Source of the DNA: Chitinophagales bacterium
GTDB taxonomy: Bacteria > Bacteroidota > Bacteroidia > Chitinophagales > Saprospiraceae
NCBI GenBank assembly: GCA_017303875.1
Contig: JAFLBP010000005.1
Span: forward strand, 77,068 to 141,067
DNA length: 64,000 bases
Reading direction: 5' to 3'
This document shows positions 35,221-42,833 of this stretch, piece after piece (position 1 is the first letter of the stretch; each line of letters starts with the position of its first letter). The position numbers were made by a program, and so were the translations under genes. The notes beneath the pieces are model-generated. The model was not told the DNA's origin. It was given only the letters and a program-made list of their open reading frames with translations, and did no database searches.

Positions 35221-35964
35221 TTGACGTTCGTACATTTTCAGTTTGAGCAGCCCCATGCGCTGAAAAAAGTGGTTAAGGGAAACCCGCAGCACACCGAGGC
35301 CGTATTTCATACTCCGGCGGAAATTGATGCTGGAGGCTTCTTCAAAATATTTGGTGGGGCAGGTCACTTCACCGATGTCGAAACCGGCATAGACGATTTG
35401 CGAGAGCATCTCGTTGTCGAAAACGAAGTCGTCGGAATTGACATTAAAATTAATCGTCTCCAGCACTTCGCGGCTGAAGGCGCGGTAGCCCGTGTGGTAT
35501 TCGGAGAGTTTGTAGCGGATCAGCAGGTTTTGAGAGAACGTGAGGAAGCGGTTGGCGATATATTTGTATGTCGGCATGCCGCCTTTGAGTGCGCCCATGC
35601 CGAGAATGCGCGAACCGAGCACTACGGGGTAGAGGTCTTCGCCGATGATATTCACCATTGAAGGGATAAGTTTGGGCGTGTATTGGTAATCGGGGTGGAG
35701 CATGATGACGATATCGCCGCCGATTGCCAGGGCTTTGTTGTACAGCGATTTCTGGTTGCCGCCATAGCCCTTGTTTTTTTCATGCACGATGACGTGCTGA
35801 ATGCCGAGCTGGCGGGCCAATTCAGCCGTTTGATCGCGGCTGTGATCGTCGCAGAGAATCACTTCATCAACCAGATCGAAGGGGATTTCCCGGTAGGTAA
35901 TTTCAAGGGTTTTGGCTGCATTATAGGCGGGCAGCACCACCACAACTTTTTTGCCTTTGTACAT
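35218..35964 (-). CDS. Family 2 glycosyltransferase, dolichyl-phosphate-mannose-synthase type
   Basis: The 248-residue protein is a GT-A enzyme with VVVVLPAYNAAKTLEITY at the start, DEVILCDDHSRDQT (nucleotide-sugar site), NKGYGGNQKSLYNKAL, and the metal-binding variant HPDYQY in place of the usual DADLQ. Similar enzymes move a sugar from a nucleotide to a polyprenyl phosphate or glycolipid on the cytoplasmic face. It has no C-terminal membrane helices. The gene sits 89 bp downstream of DUF5606 and upstream of the Kdo transferase, which points to envelope glycolipid work, but the donor sugar cannot be read from sequence. Confidence 0.9.
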   Translation of the reverse strand: MYKGKKVVVVLPAYNAAKTLEITYREIPFDLVDEVILCDDHSRDQTAELARQLGIQHVIVHEKNKGYGGNQKSLYNKALAIGGDIVIMLHPDYQYTPKLIPSMVNIIGEDLYPVVLGSRILGMGALKGGMPTYKYIANRFLTFSQNLLIRYKLSEYHTGYRAFSREVLETINFNVNSDDFVFDNEMLSQIVYAGFDIGEVTCPTKYFEEASSINFRRSMKYGLGVLRVSLNHFFQRMGLLKLKMYERQ

Positions 35965-36053
35965 GAGGAGTTTATTAGGCCCCCGAAAAGCTTCAAATGC
36001 GCGTATGGGCGTTTAAAGACATTTCGGGGGCTTAGGACGCGGAAAAGGGCGTT

Positions 36054-36605
36054 TTATTCGTCGCTTTTCGGTTTTTTAGCTTTAGCGGGTTTCTTGGCCG
36101 GCGCTTCGGTTTCGGGTTGTGGGGCGCTCACTTCCGTCACTTCAGCTACTTCCACGGCTTCAGTGTTGGCCTGAGCGGCGGCGGCTTCGGCGGCAATTTT
36201 CTGCGCTTCTTCAAAAATGCCTTTTTCGCGCATAAAATTGAACCACTTGATGCATTTTTTGATGTCGCTGATTTGCACGCGGTCGTGGTCGTGTTCCGGC
36301 AGGATGCTGCTGAAATACGAACGCAGTTCGTTGTTGGAAGCCGAATTGTGCGGTGGTGGCGGCGTGCTGTCCACCTGTTCCAGCATTTTTTCAAATACTT
36401 CAGTGAGGGGAACGGTACCTTCTTCCGTTTCGGTGTACACGGCCACAGTGGCCAGCGGGGTTACCTGATTTTGGCGCACGGGTACAAAGCGTGTGCGGCC
36501 CTCGTGGCGGTCTTCAATGATGAGTCCGTTGCCGCGGGTGGTAACAAGTTTGTGCACTCCGGTCACGCCGGAGATCACGAGAAATTGATCGAGATTAAGT
36601 GCCAT
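36054..36605 (-). CDS. DUF5606-domain protein
   Basis: The 183-residue protein has the Bacteroidota DUF5606 N-terminal domain (LDQFLVISGVTGVHKLVTTR, then VYTETEEGTVPLTEVFEKML), followed by a second small domain (FSSILPEHDHDRVQISDIKK) and a low-complexity Ala/Glu/Pro/Lys tail from residue 135. The tail is likely disordered and basic at its end, suggesting nucleic acid or ribosome contact; this is inference. Its ATG overlaps the TAA of frr by one base, so translation of the two is coupled, and the partnership may hint at a role linked to ribosomes. Confidence 0.88.
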   Translation of the reverse strand: MALNLDQFLVISGVTGVHKLVTTRGNGLIIEDRHEGRTRFVPVRQNQVTPLATVAVYTETEEGTVPLTEVFEKMLEQVDSTPPPPHNSASNNELRSYFSSILPEHDHDRVQISDIKKCIKWFNFMREKGIFEEAQKIAAEAAAAQANTEAVEVAEVTEVSAPQPETEAPAKKPAKAKKPKSDE

Positions 36606-37165
36606 TAGACGGTCATGATTTCTTTTTCCTTCGCAGCGACGTGTTTATCGACTTCCGCGACGTATTTGTTCAACAGATCCTGAATTTCCTGTTCCTTGCG
36701 TTTGCCCATGTCTTCGGGCAAACCTTCCTTGATTGCTTTTTTAAGGTGGTCAAGCACCTTGTGGCGTGCATTGCGGGCGCCTACTTTGGCTTCTTCCCCG
36801 GCATGCTTGGCTTTTTTCACCAGTTCCTTGCGGCGCTCTTCCGTGAGCGGCGGAATCATCAGGCGAATAATCTCGCCGTCGTTGGCCGGTGTGATACCGA
36901 TATTGCCATTGATGATCGAGCGTTCAATCGGCCCCAGCATATTGCGTTCCCAGGGCTGGATGACAATGGTGCGGGCGTCGGCAACCTGGAGGTTGGCAAC
37001 CTGCGAAATGGGTACGGGCGAACCGTAGTATTCCACAACGAGGTCGGCTACCAGTGAGGGAGAAGCCTTCCCGGTGCGCAGTTTGGCGAGTTCGTGGTTG
37101 AGGTGGTCGATGGCTTTGTCCATCGAGGCAGTAGCTTCGGCAAAAGTTTTATTTAGGTCTTCCAT
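36605..37165 (-). CDS. frr: Ribosome recycling factor
   Basis: This 186-residue protein shows the whole RRF fold: N-terminal helix of domain I (MEDLNKTFAEATASMDKAI), LRTGKASPSLVADLVVEYYG, PISQVANLQVADARTIVIQP (domain II), and the long C-terminal helices RRKELVKKAKHAGEEAKVGA. With EF-G it splits post-termination ribosomes. ATG 37165 was preferred over a TTG three codons upstream. It is the first gene of a minus-strand set that continues with DUF5606, GT2 and the Kdo transferase. Confidence 0.97.
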   Translation of the reverse strand: MEDLNKTFAEATASMDKAIDHLNHELAKLRTGKASPSLVADLVVEYYGSPVPISQVANLQVADARTIVIQPWERNMLGPIERSIINGNIGITPANDGEIIRLMIPPLTEERRKELVKKAKHAGEEAKVGARNARHKVLDHLKKAIKEGLPEDMGKRKEQEIQDLLNKYVAEVDKHVAAKEKEIMTV

Positions 37166-37304
37166 ATTCAACAAAATGACGAGTTGACAAGCTTGCTTGA
37201 GACAGTTGATCGCGAAAAAGTTGCAAAAAACGGCTTATTTTGAACAGTATTGCAATTTTTCAGGGTGCAAAGTTCAGAACTTTTCCATTTTTTGGGAAAA
37301 AGCA

Positions 37305-37333
37305 TTGAAAAAATCTGGTACTCCGTACCTTCG
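37305..37333 (+). promoter_or_regulatory. Candidate promoter of the SpoIIE-type phosphatase gene
   Basis: TTG (37305-37307), 18 bp and TACCTTCG (37326-37333), one base from TAnnTTTG. A small GTAGC/GCTAC hairpin lies between it and the ATG at 37367. Confidence 0.4.
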
Positions 37334-37366
37334 GGCTGCAGAAAGTAGCTTTTCGCTACCCGAATT

Positions 37367-38617
37367 ATGCCCGAACTACAGGAAATAAAAAGAACCCTTT
37401 CGCGGATCGAACAATTGGAGCGCGAAGTTAGTCTGAAACAGCTTCAGATCAAAAGTTTGTTGGCCATAACTCAGGCCATCAACGAAAACGTGTCGGCGCC
37501 CGGGCTGTTCAACATGTACAATTCCTTTTTGCGCTGGGAAATGGCCATCCGCAAAATGGCATTGTATTTTAAAGAAGAAGATACCTGGGAATGTGTCAGC
37601 TCCCTCGGCATCGATGAAGCACTGCTGAAAAATGATGTCGGCGAACAACTTTCCCAGTTTCGCAGCAAACAGGGACTGAGCGAAAGCACCCACCCCTTGT
37701 TCCGCGAGTTCGACCTCGTTATTCCGGTGCTGCACAAAGAAGTGCCCATCGCTTATGCTTTTATCGGCGGCTTCGGCGAAAGTACCGACGACCCCTACGA
37801 TAAAGTGCAGTTCGTGACCACCATCACCAACGTGATCGCCGTGGCCATCGAAAACAAACGCCTGTTCAAACAACAGGTCAATCAGGAAGTCGTCAACCGC
37901 GAGTTGGAAGTAGCCGCCGAAATCCAGCGCGCACTCGTACCCGCGCGCCTGCCTTCCGGCAACAAGTACCAACTTTCCAGCATTTATAAACCGCACTTTG
38001 CCGTGGGCGGCGACTACTACGACGTGGTGGAGTTTTCCGACGGACAAATTGCGTTCTGTATTGCCGATATTACCGGTAAAGGTGCTTCAGCCGCCCTGCT
38101 CATGGCCAATTTTCAGGCCAACTTCCACGCGCTCGTCACCCGACAGGCGCCCCTCGAAGATGTCGTGCGCGAACTGAACGCAGCCGTGTACCGCGTCACA
38201 CAGGGCGATAAGTTCATTACCCTGTTCATTGCCAAATACGACCTCAACACCCGCACCCTGCATTACGTCAACGCCGGGCATACCGCACCGCTGCTTGTCG
38301 CCAATGGCGAAGTGACCGCCCTGCGCCACGGCTGCACCGTGCTGGGCTTTTTGCCCGAGCTGCCGCGCATCAATGTGGGCGGCGTATGCCTGACCGGTGA
38401 GTCGCTCATTTTCAGCTATACCGACGGCCTGACCGACGTGCGCAACAGCAAAGGCGAAGATTTCGGCGAGCAACAGCTGACGCAGTACCTGCTCGAGCAC
38501 TGCCAGGACAGCGCCCGCGAACTCAACGAACTGCTCCTGCAACACATCGAGCGCTTCCGCGAGCGCGAACCTTACCCCGACGACATTACCGTACTCACCT
38601 GCAAAGTCTTTCAATAA
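37367..38617 (+). CDS. GAF-like/SpoIIE serine phosphatase
   Basis: The 416-residue cytoplasmic protein starts with a short coiled coil (RIEQLEREVSLKQLQIKS), then a GAF-like sensor (about 30-165), a linker helix and a PP2C-type SpoIIE phosphatase domain from 180. Metal-binding Asp residues lie in AVGGDYYDVVEF, ADITGKGASAALLMA, SYTDGLTDVRN and PDDITVL. Such enzymes dephosphorylate anti-sigma-factor antagonists in partner-switching systems. No anti-sigma kinase or STAS gene is nearby, so its target is elsewhere. The gene is divergent from frr and is followed after 17 bp by a biotin carrier gene. Confidence 0.92.
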   Translation: MPELQEIKRTLSRIEQLEREVSLKQLQIKSLLAITQAINENVSAPGLFNMYNSFLRWEMAIRKMALYFKEEDTWECVSSLGIDEALLKNDVGEQLSQFRSKQGLSESTHPLFREFDLVIPVLHKEVPIAYAFIGGFGESTDDPYDKVQFVTTITNVIAVAIENKRLFKQQVNQEVVNRELEVAAEIQRALVPARLPSGNKYQLSSIYKPHFAVGGDYYDVVEFSDGQIAFCIADITGKGASAALLMANFQANFHALVTRQAPLEDVVRELNAAVYRVTQGDKFITLFIAKYDLNTRTLHYVNAGHTAPLLVANGEVTALRHGCTVLGFLPELPRINVGGVCLTGESLIFSYTDGLTDVRNSKGEDFGEQQLTQYLLEHCQDSARELNELLLQHIERFREREPYPDDITVLTCKVFQ

Positions 38618-38634
38618 AATATCTGAAACCCGCT

Positions 38635-39126
38635 ATGGCTATTGAACCTTTCAAACTCAGCGTCAACAACGGTCAGTACCAATTTGAAGTACAACCTGAA
38701 GAAGCCCGCGGCCTCGATCTGATTGCCGACGGCCCCGATGCCTATCACCTCCTCATGGATGGAAAGGCTTTTCATGCTACCCTGCTGGAAAGCGACGGAC
38801 CTGAACGTCATTATGTGATTGAGGTAAATGGTCGCCGCTTCAGTGTGGACATTGCCGACCGCTACCAGCAACTCGTGCAGCAGCTTGGCCTTTCGGTGGG
38901 TGGCCACCAGAAAGTGAACGTCATTAAAGCGCCTATGCCCGGCCTTGTGCTGAGCATCAGCGCCGAGCCGGGCATGGAAGTTCAGAAAGGCGATCCGCTG
39001 CTCATCCTGGAAGCGATGAAGATGGAAAACGTCATCAAAGCCGTAGATTCGGGCGTGGTGAAAGCCATCCACGTACAAAAAGGCGCTGCCGTGGACAAGG
39101 GGCAGTTGTTGGTGGAGATGGCGTGA
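38635..39126 (+). CDS. Biotin carboxyl carrier protein
   Basis: The 163-residue protein has a C-terminal biotinyl domain with LILEAMKMENVIKA, whose Lys receives biotin, preceded by VIKAPMPGLVLSISAEPGME, the normal start of the barrel-sandwich fold. The N-terminal 90 residues are beta-rich (PFKLSVNNGQYQFEVQPEEA). The architecture is that of the carrier subunit of a split propionyl-CoA or acetyl-CoA carboxylase in Bacteroidota; the carboxylase subunits are not in the window. It is 17 bp downstream of the phosphatase gene and is followed by a hairpin at 39153-39190. Confidence 0.92.
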   Translation: MAIEPFKLSVNNGQYQFEVQPEEARGLDLIADGPDAYHLLMDGKAFHATLLESDGPERHYVIEVNGRRFSVDIADRYQQLVQQLGLSVGGHQKVNVIKAPMPGLVLSISAEPGMEVQKGDPLLILEAMKMENVIKAVDSGVVKAIHVQKGAAVDKGQLLVEMA

Positions 39127-39152
39127 GGTAAACTTTCTTTCGCTGCTTTTTT

Positions 39153-39190
39153 GCCGTCAACGGAACAACAATACTTGCTGCGTTGACGGC
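39153..39190. terminator. Hairpin after the biotin carrier gene
   Basis: Ten-base arms (GCCGTCAACG and its complement) enclose an 18-nt loop. It is 26 bp past the stop and lacks a clear U-tract on either side, so termination is only probable. Confidence 0.45.
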
Positions 39191-39205
39191 AATTATTTAT
39201 CTTTG
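39175..39205 (+). promoter_or_regulatory. Bacteroidota-type promoter without downstream gene
   Basis: TTG (39175-39177), 20 bp and TATCTTTG (39198-39205). No plus-strand gene follows; a strong hairpin at 39308-39344 lies 100 bp further on. Confidence 0.5.
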
Positions 39206-39211
39206 CATGTA

Positions 39212-39345
39212 ATAAGACCTGCCACGCCTCTGCTTGCATGCGCACCCGGGCGGGTTATTTTTGCCTGTTTATCTGTTAAAGTGACCTAAAAAGGCGGATA
39301 TAATTAAAAAGCCCATGAGCTCAAATCCCTGAGTCATGGGCTTTC
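39212..39345 (+). ncRNA. Candidate small RNA ended by a strong hairpin
   Basis: Initiation from 39175-39205 would give an RNA of about 135 nt, ending in a hairpin with 11-bp arms AAAGCCCATGA/TCATGGGCTTT plus an inner CTCA/TGAG stem (39308-39344). A second small CCCGGGCGGG hairpin lies in the middle. No open frame or known RNA family is recognised. The same hairpin could also terminate the converging minus-strand pair. Confidence 0.4.
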
Positions 39346-39367
39346 TTGTCGTTATTTGCAGGATGTG

Positions 39368-39778
39368 TTAAACAGCCGGTTGCAATTCAAATGGATTCGT
39401 AATGGAACGACGTCCAAATTCTTTTAATAATGCAACCTTTGTCTCGCCTTCATTTACCGGATTATTTGTTTTTAACATTTGCAGGAAGGTTTCAACCTGA
39501 GGCTGTGAAAGACCCGGTATGCGGCTTTCAAAAAATGGTGGCAAATCCTCTGAAATGTATTCTCGATGAATATCCGGAAAATTGGCAAATGGCTTAACAT
39601 TCGATTGTTGTTTAAACCAATCTGAATAGGTAAAGACCCAATGCGCTCCTGTAAAGTTTAATGTTCCGATCGTATCGTTTTTATACATCAGAAAAAAAAC
39701 GATGGGATGCGTGTTGGGGGGAGCAGGAGGCGCATTATCAGAACGCACCAAGCTGTCAAACCAAGCCTTGATTTTCAT
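39368..39778 (-). CDS. HipA N-terminal-domain (HipS-like) protein
   Basis: This 136-residue protein corresponds to the small N-terminal domain of HipA: GTLNFTGAHWVFTYSDWF, then PFANFPDIHREYISEDLPPF and a PQVETFLQMLKTNNP helix. In full-length HipA this part is fused to the kinase. Here it is a separate protein whose ATG overlaps the TGA of the kinase gene (ATGA, 4 bp), so production is coupled. By analogy with HipBST systems, where the small HipS protein acts as the antitoxin, it may neutralise the kinase; this is inference. Confidence 0.75.
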   Translation of the reverse strand: MKIKAWFDSLVRSDNAPPAPPNTHPIVFFLMYKNDTIGTLNFTGAHWVFTYSDWFKQQSNVKPFANFPDIHREYISEDLPPFFESRIPGLSQPQVETFLQMLKTNNPVNEGETKVALLKEFGRRSITNPFELQPAV

Positions 39779-40812
39779 ACGCGTTCTTCCTTTTGAATTT
39801 GTTGAATGATGTTGTTGAGTTTTTGGATCCGCAAGTTAAGACACTTTTTTATCAACTCGTAACGTGCAGCGGAAAACATTTTTTTGAATTCGCGTTCCAG
39901 AACCATATCCAGCGCTGCTTTCCGATCCGGTGTAAGCATGTCATCAAACAGGTAACGAAACTCCGAACGATTTTTATATATCAGTCTAAACAAATCGAAG
40001 TGGTTTTGGTTTTCCTGTCCTTCCCATCCTATACGTGGCATAGACTCATTAACATATTTTTCAAGGTTGCTGGTTCCGTCTCTGTCTTTTTGGGCAAATT
40101 TTGTCAATCTTTTTTCCTGTTCATTCCAAAACAGACCTCTTGCGGAATCGTATACAGGGGCAAAACGAGGCGCTTTTTGTCCACTTAAATCGCAAATAAT
40201 TCCCCAGTTATAAGTATGGCGGTCATTATTACCGGTGATGGCGTCAAATCCAAGCATCCGAACAAAGTCTGCCATCAGTTGTTTCCCTTCAGGTCCATAT
40301 CCAAAGCGATGATGCATAGCTGATTCTGCAAACTGAAAGGTAAAATAGTTGCGAACTGTTTTGCGATCCCGCTCAATTTCATCAACCAGATTTGGATCTG
40401 AAAGGTATCCCGCGAAGACTTCCGCACCATGTTCCAGTCTTTCTGAAGGGCGCAGAAAATATGCACTCATGAAGCGCAGTTGACCAAACTCTTCATCAAT
40501 CATAAGCTTCGATTGCGCCATGTATACGCCTAAGGCTACCCCCAATCTGTTTAACAGGTACTCGGTGATGCTTTCATTGGGATACCATTTTTGTCCAACT
40601 TTAGCAATATACGGCGTCCATGAGTTTTTGTTTCTCTTCCTTGTGCTACGACCAAATTCGTATACCCTGATAAAATCCTTTGGGGCTTCGCCTGTAATAG
40701 CGGTATCCAATACTAAGGTATGCCTTTTGGGTAGTATAGGAACTATAGCTTTTAAATCCGGTTCAAACCCGGAACGGTTTTCGTAGGAAACAAGCTTTAA
40801 TGATTTTGTCAT
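39775..40812 (-). CDS. HipA-like Ser/Thr kinase
   Basis: The 345-residue protein is the kinase part of a HipA-like toxin. Candidate key residues are Lys71 (PYIAKVGQKW), the catalytic loop GNNDRHTYNWG (Asp197, His199, Asn202) and the metal-binding DSARG (Asp222). HipA kinases phosphorylate aminoacyl-tRNA synthetases or other targets and stop growth. The HipA N-terminal domain is missing here and occurs as the next gene, overlapping by 4 bp. No HTH HipB-type gene is next to it, which is unusual, as is the order kinase then small domain. It lies in a region rich in defence genes. Confidence 0.82.
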   Translation of the reverse strand: MTKSLKLVSYENRSGFEPDLKAIVPILPKRHTLVLDTAITGEAPKDFIRVYEFGRSTRKRNKNSWTPYIAKVGQKWYPNESITEYLLNRLGVALGVYMAQSKLMIDEEFGQLRFMSAYFLRPSERLEHGAEVFAGYLSDPNLVDEIERDRKTVRNYFTFQFAESAMHHRFGYGPEGKQLMADFVRMLGFDAITGNNDRHTYNWGIICDLSGQKAPRFAPVYDSARGLFWNEQEKRLTKFAQKDRDGTSNLEKYVNESMPRIGWEGQENQNHFDLFRLIYKNRSEFRYLFDDMLTPDRKAALDMVLEREFKKMFSAARYELIKKCLNLRIQKLNNIIQQIQKEERV

Positions 40813-40919
40813 AAGTTTCGTTGGTGTTTTCAGTCAATACTTGAAACGATATTAAGAGCCTGCAATGCAGGAAAATTCTCACCACTCCCCCCGAAACGCC
40901 TTTTCATGCTTGCTTAGCC

Positions 40920-41306
40920 CTAATGTTTTGTTTCTACCGGCATCGCCCGCCGGGTTTGTACGGCGAAATAGGTTTGGGCGAAAGCGATTTCCGGCTTTTG
41001 GGTTGGGTCGCCATTTTGGGCGATAAGGTAACAGGCGTAGCGGGTAAGGGCTATGTCTTCGATACGGCGTTGGGTGCCGCTACCGATATCAACCATTTTG
41101 TTGACGTCAACAAAATGGTGTGCAAGCATCTCGCCAGCGCTTTCACAAGCATTTTTGGCCTTTTCTATTGCATTAAGGAAGTTTCGCCATTCTGCATAAC
41201 CAAGAATGGTTTGTAAATCCCGCGCACTCCAGCAATCGGTATCTTCGATGCGGTAACAAGCGGCCTCAAATTTTTCAAAAAGCTCAAGTATAAGTTCCTT
41301 TTTCAT
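40920..41306 (-). pseudogene. Truncated DinD-like protein (N-terminal half)
   Basis: The 128-residue frame matches the N-terminal half of DinD/BRO-N-type proteins: CWSARDLQTILGYAEWRNFL, VNKMVDIGSGTQRRIEDI and RYACYLIAQNGDPTQKPEIA, then FAQTYFAVQTRR. The family normally has about 270 residues; here the match stops after QTRR and the frame ends with MPVETKH. DinD inhibits RecA filaments in Escherichia coli, but that needs the full protein. The missing half and nearby HipA genes suggest deletion during island rearrangement. It could still be translated, so the pseudogene call is a judgement. Confidence 0.7.
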
Positions 41307-41446
41307 AGCTCGACAAGTTGTTTTGTTTTGTGCGGTAAAAATACAATTTGTTTTTGGTTTTCAAAATAGGAGCTATGATCAATAATTTATAAAAATGGGT
41401 GCACATAAGATACAAACTTGCCAAAATCGCTCCTTTTTGGCTGCTT

Positions 41447-42823
41447 TTACTCTTTTGACCACGTGAATAAATGGGGGTGGGTTTGGCGAAGTTGAGTTAA
41501 CGTTGAATCCGGTATACCCTTACTACGATATAAAGATTTACACTCTTTTAGTTGAGGAACTGTTGGCCCATCCCAAGTAAATTTAAATATTGTATGTGAC
41601 AAATCTGTACCTTTTAAATTTGCATTTCTAAATTCTACTAGTTCAAAAAATGCACTGCCTAATTCTGCGTTACTCAAATTTGCAGATATTAATGAGGTAC
41701 CTATAAAAGATGCGCTAAACAATTTTGTACTACTTAAGTTGGCTAAAGTCAGATCTGCTCCTCTCCCAAAGGATATATGATGAAGTAATGCGTTACATAA
41801 ATTGGATTTTCTTAAGTTAGCACCATTCAAGTTCGCATCTCGCAAATCTATCCCTTGTAAGTCCGCCCCGCTCAATTCTGCCCCGCTCAATTCCGAATTT
41901 GCAAAAGTTGAAACATCATATATCTTATATAACGTCTGTGTGTCTAATGGCAAGCGTGTCAATGTAATCAACAACTGCCCCCGCTCCGGGCTTAAAGGCT
42001 TGCCAATCAAAGTATCTACATCCATAAACAGATACGGCTTAAAAGAATGACTCAGTGCCGCTATCTGTCCTATTAGAGACTGGCTTAGTTTATACTTTCT
42101 ATTTTCTTTTTGCTTTAAAGAAAGCCCCTTTTGTTGGTTTTCAATCTCCTTGTCCACCTTGTCCATTATATTACTCATCAAAACTACCAATGCACTTCTC
42201 CTGCTAGCTTCTGACAATAACATCTGCTGTTTTGCCAGTGCAGTTTGCTGTTGCATCAGTTCCGTTTGGATACCGATTTTTTTATTTTGCTCCTCCAATA
42301 ACTGGTTCTGATTCATCAACAAAAGCGTCCCCGTCAGGCCACCCAACGAAACAAAAATACCCAACAACCACTGCCACCACCAGTTTCTGAACCTGCTCCA
42401 AATAAACCAGTTTGTGAGGCGGGGCAGTACATGGCGTATCCGTTGGCGTGCACCGGGGTCAATATCGCGCAACAGAGTATCCGCAAAACGGTCTGTGATC
42501 GCATCCGTAATTTTTTGTGCATCATCTATCACTTCTCCGGCGTTGGCGGTTGCGCTGCCAAAGAGGAAGGTGGTTATCTGCCGCTTGAAAGCATAAATCA
42601 GGATAAAACCTGTAACAAGTACCCCGAAGGTGGTGAGTGTAACAATGTAAAGGGTTTCGGTTATTTTTGGCAAATATCGTTCATAAGCCAAAAAGCCAAC
42701 AATTCCGATCAATACGCCGATCAGCATACCCGGAAACAGGTTGCGAATAGCTAAGGGTTTAAAACCGCTTTTTACGGGAGGTGAGGTGGCAGAGTGGTTT
42801 GAATTTTCGTTTTGCTGCTCCAT
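41447..42823 (-). CDS. Membrane pentapeptide-repeat protein
   Basis: The 458-residue protein has membrane helices at about 28-48, 57-77 and 150-172, a Gln-rich coiled coil (about 175-205), a helical segment and then a C-terminal block of about twenty pentapeptide repeats (SELSGAELSGADLQGIDLRD and on) that folds as a right-handed beta-helix. It starts 10 bp after the stop of the MmeI-like gene, so it is almost certainly co-transcribed. Pentapeptide proteins can mimic DNA or act as binding scaffolds; membrane-anchored forms occur with defence systems. The exact job is not known. Confidence 0.8.
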   Translation of the reverse strand: MEQQNENSNHSATSPPVKSGFKPLAIRNLFPGMLIGVLIGIVGFLAYERYLPKITETLYIVTLTTFGVLVTGFILIYAFKRQITTFLFGSATANAGEVIDDAQKITDAITDRFADTLLRDIDPGARQRIRHVLPRLTNWFIWSRFRNWWWQWLLGIFVSLGGLTGTLLLMNQNQLLEEQNKKIGIQTELMQQQTALAKQQMLLSEASRRSALVVLMSNIMDKVDKEIENQQKGLSLKQKENRKYKLSQSLIGQIAALSHSFKPYLFMDVDTLIGKPLSPERGQLLITLTRLPLDTQTLYKIYDVSTFANSELSGAELSGADLQGIDLRDANLNGANLRKSNLCNALLHHISFGRGADLTLANLSSTKLFSASFIGTSLISANLSNAELGSAFFELVEFRNANLKGTDLSHTIFKFTWDGPTVPQLKECKSLYRSKGIPDSTLTQLRQTHPHLFTWSKE

Positions 42824-42833
42824 AATTTAGGTA

